A stretch of DNA of 11,278 nt. Source: Pseudomonadota bacterium. Its GTDB lineage: Bacteria > Pseudomonadota > Gammaproteobacteria > Steroidobacterales > Steroidobacteraceae. Positions within the stretch are counted from its first letter, which is position 1. Every line of letters begins with the position of its first letter. The DNA lies in the NCBI GenBank assembly GCA_021805275.1, contig JAJZFQ010000155.1, forward strand, positions 1-11,278. Direction: 5' to 3'. The position numbers and the translations under genes are program-made. The notes under the pieces are model-generated. The model saw only the letters and a list, made by a program, of their open reading frames with translations. It had not been told where the DNA came from and ran no database searches. Shown one piece after another: positions 9,421 to 11,278 of this stretch.

Positions 9421-10721
9421 AGCGAATGACCGGATGCTCCGGGACATGCATACGAAAGCTGCGGCAGCTGCGTCGCCGCCCTTTGACTCTCGTTGATCGC
9501 CTGATTCAGTGTGCTCCAGATCCGCCCGGAGGCCGCACACTGTTCACCGTATTTGAACAATTGATGCATATTCGAATATTTGAAATCCAACGATCCTTCG
9601 AACGGATAGGTCATCGGCAGATACGTGAAGCGAAAATGCATCCCGAAATGGCGTGCAAATACCGAGGCGAGAACTAGAGCTCGTCGGGATGCATGCATCA
9701 ATGCAGCCGAAAAACTTCGCGACAAGACCGCCATCGGCTCCTGTAATGTCGTCCTAGGATACGTACTGAGTTGTCCATTGACGATGACGTAGACTTTCGC
9801 CCCCCGCAGCTGCGGAAGCTGGAGCGGCTCGACGTCGGCGATATTGGACGCAATGAAAAAGGGTAACGTCGTACCGCCGTCCACATGCATTTCCTCATAG
9901 GTTTTGTCACCGCCCTGCACCCGAATCAGGACCGGTGGAAACACCCCAGGGATGCTCGCAGATGCGACCAATACCTTAACGAACAGTTTTCGAGCAACGG
10001 GTCCTCCGTGCTGCGCAATCAACCCCATGTTCCAGATCACGGATTCCTGCTTGTCGAGATCTGTTGTCGCCACAAGTAGCAGGTGACCCTTGCGCGACTG
10101 CGCCGCCACCGCACGGATCAATCTCGGCGTTACGAAATGCTCGACGAGCGCGACCAGCGGCCCGCGACTGTAGATGCCAGGATGAAACAGAAACCCCAGC
10201 CACGGTCGTCGCTGCAGCAGATGGTCGGATTGGCTGCTATCGAATGCTGCCCGCATTTGGGGGTCCCACGACGGCCCCAGAAAGGCGAACGGCGCCAGTA
10301 GCGCTCCGGCGCTGACGCCGGTGACGACCTGAAAATCGGTCTTCCGGCCGGCGCGCGCGAGTCCGTAAAGTGCACCGGCTCCGAACGCTCCACCGGCACC
10401 ACCCCCTGACACGGCGAGAATCCGGATCGGACCATGAGCGATGACGCTCACTTTGTGCACCGCTCGTTCCAAGTGAGCAACGACATAGTCTCGATCGTCG
10501 CTCAAGAAGCGCACGTCAGGCGGAAACCCCGGCGGCGAAACTTGATCGATGAGCTTCGGCGGCGCCAGCAGACGGGGCGTTGCGCAGGCCCCGAGCAGGC
10601 ACGCGAGCAGCGCCACGAGGGTTGCGCCGGCCCATCGTTGCCTGGTGCCGCGACTGTCACGCACAGAGCATCGCCGCCGCGCATGATGCGTCCGGGTCCA
10701 GCGGTCCGGCGTTCTGAGCAT
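9414..10721 (-). CDS. Patatin-like phospholipase family lipoprotein
   Basis: A predicted acyl hydrolase acting on phospholipids or other acyl esters at the envelope; its natural substrate is unknown. With the ATG at 10721 it has 435 residues. Basic residues 1-31 precede a hydrophobic segment and the lipobox LGAC with lipidated Cys46 (ATLVALLACLLGAC). The patatin domain follows: oxyanion loop SGGGAGGAFGAG at about 105-116, nucleophile Ser137 in GVSAGAL, and catalytic Asp281 in HVDGG, forming the usual Ser-Asp dyad. The C-terminal ~120 residues past Val315 have no motif I recognise. The open frame reaches 10868, but AGGGAGG (10731-10737) lies 9 nt before the ATG at 10721, and the longer form would overlap the divergent gene. 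A GTG at 10664 would give a shorter, more typical 27-residue signal peptide but has a weaker ribosome site. It converges on katG and diverges from the small membrane protein gene. Confidence 0.87.
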   Translation of the reverse strand: MLRTPDRWTRTHHARRRCSVRDSRGTRQRWAGATLVALLACLLGACATPRLLAPPKLIDQVSPPGFPPDVRFLSDDRDYVVAHLERAVHKVSVIAHGPIRILAVSGGGAGGAFGAGALYGLARAGRKTDFQVVTGVSAGALLAPFAFLGPSWDPQMRAAFDSSQSDHLLQRRPWLGFLFHPGIYSRGPLVALVEHFVTPRLIRAVAAQSRKGHLLLVATTDLDKQESVIWNMGLIAQHGGPVARKLFVKVLVASASIPGVFPPVLIRVQGGDKTYEEMHVDGGTTLPFFIASNIADVEPLQLPQLRGAKVYVIVNGQLSTYPRTTLQEPMAVLSRSFSAALMHASRRALVLASVFARHFGMHFRFTYLPMTYPFEGSLDFKYSNMHQLFKYGEQCAASGRIWSTLNQAINESQRAATQLPQLSYACPGASGHSLP

Positions 10722-10730
10722 CGAGGCAAA

Positions 10731-10737
10731 CCTCCCT
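10731..10737 (-). promoter_or_regulatory. Ribosome binding site deciding the patatin-gene start
   Basis: AGGGAGG on the minus strand is the strongest ribosome site near this N-terminus and lies 9 nt before the ATG at 10721. Just upstream, TACTAT (10749-10744 on the minus strand) resembles a -10 box but has no good -35, so I do not list it as a promoter. Confidence 0.65.
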
Positions 10738-10827
10738 GGAGACATAGTACCATCGCCGCCAAGGTGCGGTCCGCGAAGGGCAGCAGCCGTCGCTTTTCCA
10801 AATGTCGCCCCACGCTGAGGCTCGATG

Positions 10828-11268
10828 ATGGGAAGAATTCCGGCCGCTTTACGCACCAAGCGCTTCATTGCATTCGCGCTCCTGGCCCTGCTTTTCTGTA
10901 GTGGCTCGCTGATTTATGGACTCACCTGGGGCATACCTCAGTGGACCAGTGCATTTCAGGGCGTGCTTCAGCCGATCATTTCTGCCTACAACGGTTGGGC
11001 GGTCACTCTAGGATTTGTCGGAATTGGCGTACTCCTCGTCGGCGGCTCGCTGCTGCTGGGCTGGCTGCGGGCAACGTTCGACTATGCCTTACCCGCAATC
11101 GGCTTTCTCGCCGTACTGGTGTTTTTTTCGCTGGGCTTGCCGCCCCCGGTCATCGCAATGATCGGCGCCACAGTCAGTTTCTTGGTCGTCGGACTATGCG
11201 CTCTGCTGGTGATCGCTGTCTTGTTCGGCGCCATCCGGGCACGTATCAATAGACGCTATCGCACCTAG
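10828..11268 (+). CDS. Small four-helix inner-membrane protein, function unknown
   Basis: I do not recognise a family. The 146-residue protein opens with a basic stretch (MGRIPAALRTKR). Four hydrophobic segments follow at roughly 13-34 (IAFALLALLFCSGSLIYGL), 57-80 (GWAVTLGFVGIGVLLVGGSLLLGW), 86-104 and 107-135 (AMIGATVSFLVVGLCALLVIAVLFG). A very basic tail (RARINRRYRT) suggests that both ends lie in the cytoplasm. The sequence is rich in Gly, Leu and Val, and I see no charged or metal-binding residues inside the helices, so a transport or enzymatic role cannot be argued. ATG 10828 is chosen because GAGG (10817-10820) lies 7 nt before it; the adjacent ATG at 10825 is possible and adds one Met. 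It diverges from the patatin gene across about 106 bp, so shared regulation is possible but not shown. Confidence 0.72.
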   Translation: MGRIPAALRTKRFIAFALLALLFCSGSLIYGLTWGIPQWTSAFQGVLQPIISAYNGWAVTLGFVGIGVLLVGGSLLLGWLRATFDYALPAIGFLAVLVFFSLGLPPPVIAMIGATVSFLVVGLCALLVIAVLFGAIRARINRRYRT

Positions 11269-11278
11269 ACGGAATGCT

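Noticed and set aside
10722..10868. 49-residue N-terminal extension of the patatin protein
   Set aside because: It would overlap the divergent membrane-protein gene and bury the signal peptide about 80 residues into the protein; AGGGAGG supports the ATG at 10721.

Overview
The window reads as an ordinary chromosomal stretch of a proteobacterium, most likely a gammaproteobacterium. The DNA is GC-rich by eye. RhtA, GlpD, GlpK and KatG all resemble their enterobacterial counterparts closely, two proteins carry lipoprotein signal peptides, and an OxyR-type operator precedes katG. I place it no more precisely than that. I see no RNA gene, insertion sequence, CRISPR array, phage gene or integration scar, and no gene in the window is broken. 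Only the first gene is incomplete, because the window edge cuts it.

Layout from left to right. Bases 1-307 (minus) hold the N-terminal third or less of an APC-family amino-acid permease. Bases 467-2656 (minus) encode a lipoprotein prolyl oligopeptidase. A 247-bp divergent region leads to glpK (2904-4397, plus). That gene converges on glpD (4420-5958, minus) with only 22 bp between the stop codons. Upstream of glpD on the same strand lies rhtA (6050-6931, minus), an exporter of threonine and homoserine. The 205-bp divergent region between rhtA and katG holds a clear OxyR-like operator (6995-7031). katG (7137-9329, plus) encodes a full catalase-peroxidase. A stretch with two hairpins separates it from a convergent patatin-like lipoprotein gene (9414-10721, minus). 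A small four-helix membrane protein of unknown function (10828-11268, plus) diverges from the patatin gene.

Functional links. GlpK and GlpD are consecutive steps of aerobic glycerol use: glycerol to sn-glycerol 3-phosphate, then to dihydroxyacetone phosphate with electrons passed to quinone. Neither glpF nor glpR is in the window. The oligopeptidase and the permease may form a peptide and amino-acid scavenging pair, but this is inferred only from shared strand and proximity. katG looks like a peroxide-inducible gene under OxyR.

No undescribed multi-gene system is convincing here. The best observations are regulatory: the OxyR operator, a possibly leaderless rhtA mRNA, and tandem hairpins behind katG. 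At the protein level, the oligopeptidase has an altered nucleophile motif and GlpK lacks the enterobacterial IIAGlc contact motif. Comparisons with E. coli, porcine and mycobacterial proteins are from memory, not from an alignment program.
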